Origin: Mercurialis annua
Lineage: Eukaryota; Streptophyta; Magnoliopsida; Malpighiales; Euphorbiaceae
Length of the DNA stretch: 64,000 bases
Assembly: GCF_937616625.2 (NCBI RefSeq)
Contig: NC_065570.1
Location: 15,758,001 to 15,822,000 of the forward strand
Direction of reading: 5' to 3'
The notes beneath the pieces were generated by a model, which was given only the letters and a program-made list of their open reading frames with translations, was not told the DNA's origin and did no database searches. Shown here piece after piece: positions 61,746 to 64,000 of the stretch; position 1 is the stretch's first letter, and each line of letters begins with the position of its first letter. The translations under genes and the position numbers were made by a program.

Positions 61746-63670
61746 ACGCAGTCCTAATGATGCCCATTAGGTAGCATGTTCCAACTAAGAGCCATAATAT
61801 AAAAACAGTTCGAAATATACGTACAGGATATATATATAATATTAAAATAACAATTTACTTAATAAAGCGGTAAATAGTTAGTACAAACTCACTGCTTGCT
61901 AATATCCACGTGATAACCGGCAAGCAACTAATTCTGGTTCGCCTCTGAAACACGAATAGTAGACGGGTCTAGACAAGTAAAATAATTATTAAAAACAAAC
62001 CCTAACTCTAGAGAGTACTAGACATCACATAGGACTAGCACAATTAACACGTCGGAATTAAACAATCTAGAACAATACAAAAATACCCAATAGGTAGTAA
62101 TACCCAATTAATACATGTCTATTGAGTTCTCGCTTTAAAATCCAATTTACAAATATTATTTAAAATATTAAAATAATAATTAATTTCCAAATAGTGGGTT
62201 AGCCGAGTTACCAATAACTACCAAGCTAACCTCGCTTGTTGGGTGACCCAAGTCTAACCCGACTCAAACGTTTATCAAATATAAACCCGATTTTATATTT
62301 ATAAAATAATTCGATAAAATAATAATCCATTTTAAAAGTAGAACTCAATAACTTCAATTCTAAGTAACCCAAGTTACAACCAAAACTTAACTATTTAATG
62401 TTTATAAAAGTTTAGGGACTAAAATATACTTTAACCAAATTAGGGACTAAACTGTACTTTAGCCAATTTGATATCCGAAATCAATATAATTACTTTTGTT
62501 TATAATTAAAACAAAATATAAGGTTACCAACCAAAAACTTACTTAAATAAGTTATAAAAACATTCAAGGGTTAAATTGTAATTTAACCAATTTATGCCAA
62601 ATTGATATTCGAAATTAGATACAGTTATTATAATTCAAAATGAAATATAAGTTATAACCAACCAATTAATAAGAAAAAAAATATGTTCAAGGGCTAAATT
62701 GTAATTTAGCCAATTTCATGCCAAATTGATATTTTTAATTAAATATAATTACCTGAGTAATTATATTAACTTAATTTATAAATAACTATCGTTTTTAATA
62801 TTTAATTTATAAATCAAAATAAAATCCAAGTTATTAGTTAAAGTTTAAGTTTAAGGATTTATTTGATTTAAGTAAAAGACTTTCGTGATCCTATAGAGTA
62901 TTTAACCATCCCCTTCATTCAAAACCAAAACAAACCCGCCATAGCCTACAATCACCATCTTCATCAAGGATTCAATTACAAAAACAAAGAATTTCTCACT
63001 TTCAAAACAACAACTCCATAACTCTCAAACAAACTTATAACTAAGCAAACTTGATAATCATATGCCCCTAACATCAACAAACACAGCAACTCATTTACAA
63101 AATGAAACCGAGAATCGTCAATTATCAATGGATCCGAATTGATGGATTCAATCCACAACTGATAGCTTAAACAACAATTAACTAACACCTCTTAAGACTT
63201 ATAATCATGATTATAGCAAAAATAAAGCGAAAGGAAGGATGGAAATATTCGGCAGAAACAAGTTGGCATGAGACATATTTCAAAAACTCTAAAACAATAA
63301 ACCGTACGGTGATTAAAACGAGATGATTTACGTACCGTTAAGCAAAAACGAGATAGGGAATCGTAGGTACGTGAGTCTAGAATCTCTAGGATCAAACGAT
63401 TCTGATTTCGATCAACAAACGAGCAAGAACGAATCAATTAACTGAATGACGTTTAAAAGCTTTAAAACTGAAATTTACGAATCAAGGGACTTACCGAGGT
63501 AGCGACTTTGAAGGACGATAACAGCTTCGTTTCTCAGAGAATAAAGTGAATAAACACGGCTAGGGTTTCTTTGTAGAATAGAGAATGAACTAGTGTCGGA
63601 ACTTAGGTATTTAAGTAGGTCGAAATAGGTTAGAACGGAAGACGAAAGTGCCCCCTGAAACAGAATGGCT

Positions 63671-63838
63671 GTTCTCGAACGAGACCAGCAATTTAAGGCT
63701 GGGTCTCGTACGAGACCAGGCCTAAATTTCTAAGGTCTCGTACGAGACCTGTTGTGTCTCGTACGAGACTTATCAAAAATCAGGTCTCTTTTGAGACCTG
63801 ATTTAAAAGGTGTGGTTCAACCTTTTTGGTTGAACCAC
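63671..63838 (-). promoter_or_regulatory. Promoter-proximal palindrome cluster of LTR A (copy 2)
   Basis: Same units as 3714-3880 with one substitution in the spacer, including two GGTCTCGTACGAGACC palindromes and the GGTTCAACC hairpin. Confidence 0.75.
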
Positions 63839-63922
63839 AAACCAAACCATTATACTAAAAACGACCAGAAAGCTACCGGAAATTCATCGAGAAATAATTT
63901 AAATTTTTTACGGGATATTACA

Positions 63923-64000
63923 ACTTTATTAAGTAAATTGTTATTTTATTATATCTATATTGTATACGTATTATTTCGAACTGTTTTATCATTATGGCTT
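63923..64000 (+). mobile_element. LTR 'H', copy 2, right part (runs off the window)
   Basis: ACTTTATTAAGTAAATTG onward, identical in content to 3966-4043. Whether it continues to a complete LTR end or into the same truncation as copy 1 cannot be seen. Confidence 0.85.

Larger units (their letters stand above)
58265..63922 (-). mobile_element. Solo LTR 'A', copy 2, itself interrupted by LTR G
   Basis: Same element, orientation, insertion point and flanks (GCTTT/ACTTT) as 1026-3965. The shared mismatch in the duplication shows both copies descend from one insertion. Differences from copy 1 are scattered single bases, a 94-bp tandem duplication (58863-59050) and solo LTR G. The palindrome cluster is at 63671-63838. 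Confidence 0.93.

Overview
The window is plant repeat DNA, most likely pericentromeric or other heterochromatin of a flowering plant. I found no intact host gene, rRNA or tRNA gene. The evidence is Ty3/gypsy chromovirus LTR retrotransposons with an initiator-Met tRNA primer site, long (about 2.6-3.1 kb) LTRs, large non-coding relatives (LARD-like), a CACTA element, a Mutator-like non-autonomous element and a 59-bp satellite. I cannot name the species.

Layout: (1) 1-4061, a plus-strand LTR ('H') interrupted by a minus-strand solo LTR ('A', 1026-3965), followed at 4062-5594 by a non-coding retroelement leader. (2) 5595-8492, satellite array 1. (3) 8493-37087, a nest of three minus-strand non-coding elements. 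El1 has its 3' LTR at 8493-12291 and carries a CACTA element. El2 (15673-27280) is complete with target-site duplication AAATC, inserted in El1, and its 3' LTR carries a 1,064-bp MULE. El3 (27984-37087) is also inserted in El1 and is truncated on the right. (4) 37088-37671, satellite array 2. (5) 37672-41260, an inverted, truncated chromovirus gag-pol fragment. (6) 41261-42239 and 53420-53988, unresolved older LTR-like flanks around a full-length degenerate chromovirus, 'F' (42240-53419, plus strand). (7) 53989-56497, satellite array 3. (8) 56498-64000, a second copy of LTR H with solo LTR A inside it, this time containing a further solo LTR 'G' (59128-61745, duplication ACGCA).

The first 4,043 bases recur almost unchanged from 57239 to the window end. 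Either a block of about 57 kb is duplicated, or the two H copies are the two LTRs of one giant element whose interior is the satellite and its nested insertions. The three satellite blocks read as one array of about 6 kb split by two insertion nests.

The most unusual signal is in the LTRs. Each subfamily carries, just upstream of a TATA-like box, a small cluster of palindromes of its own: GGTCTCGTACGAGACC in A and F, GTGCACGATCGTGCAC in E, GTGTGCG-TT-CGCACAC in D, AACCGGTT/ACCGGTCC types in C, GGCGCGAT/ATCGCGCC in B, and GCGAACTATAGTTCGC in G. The surrounding LTR is broadly conserved while this block is replaced wholesale, so it looks like an exchangeable promoter-proximal module. A splice-donor-like site lies about 115-140 bp downstream of the TATA box in most of these LTRs. 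In F an acceptor-like site lies 4 bp before the gag ATG, suggesting a leader intron that spans most of the LTR and the primer site.
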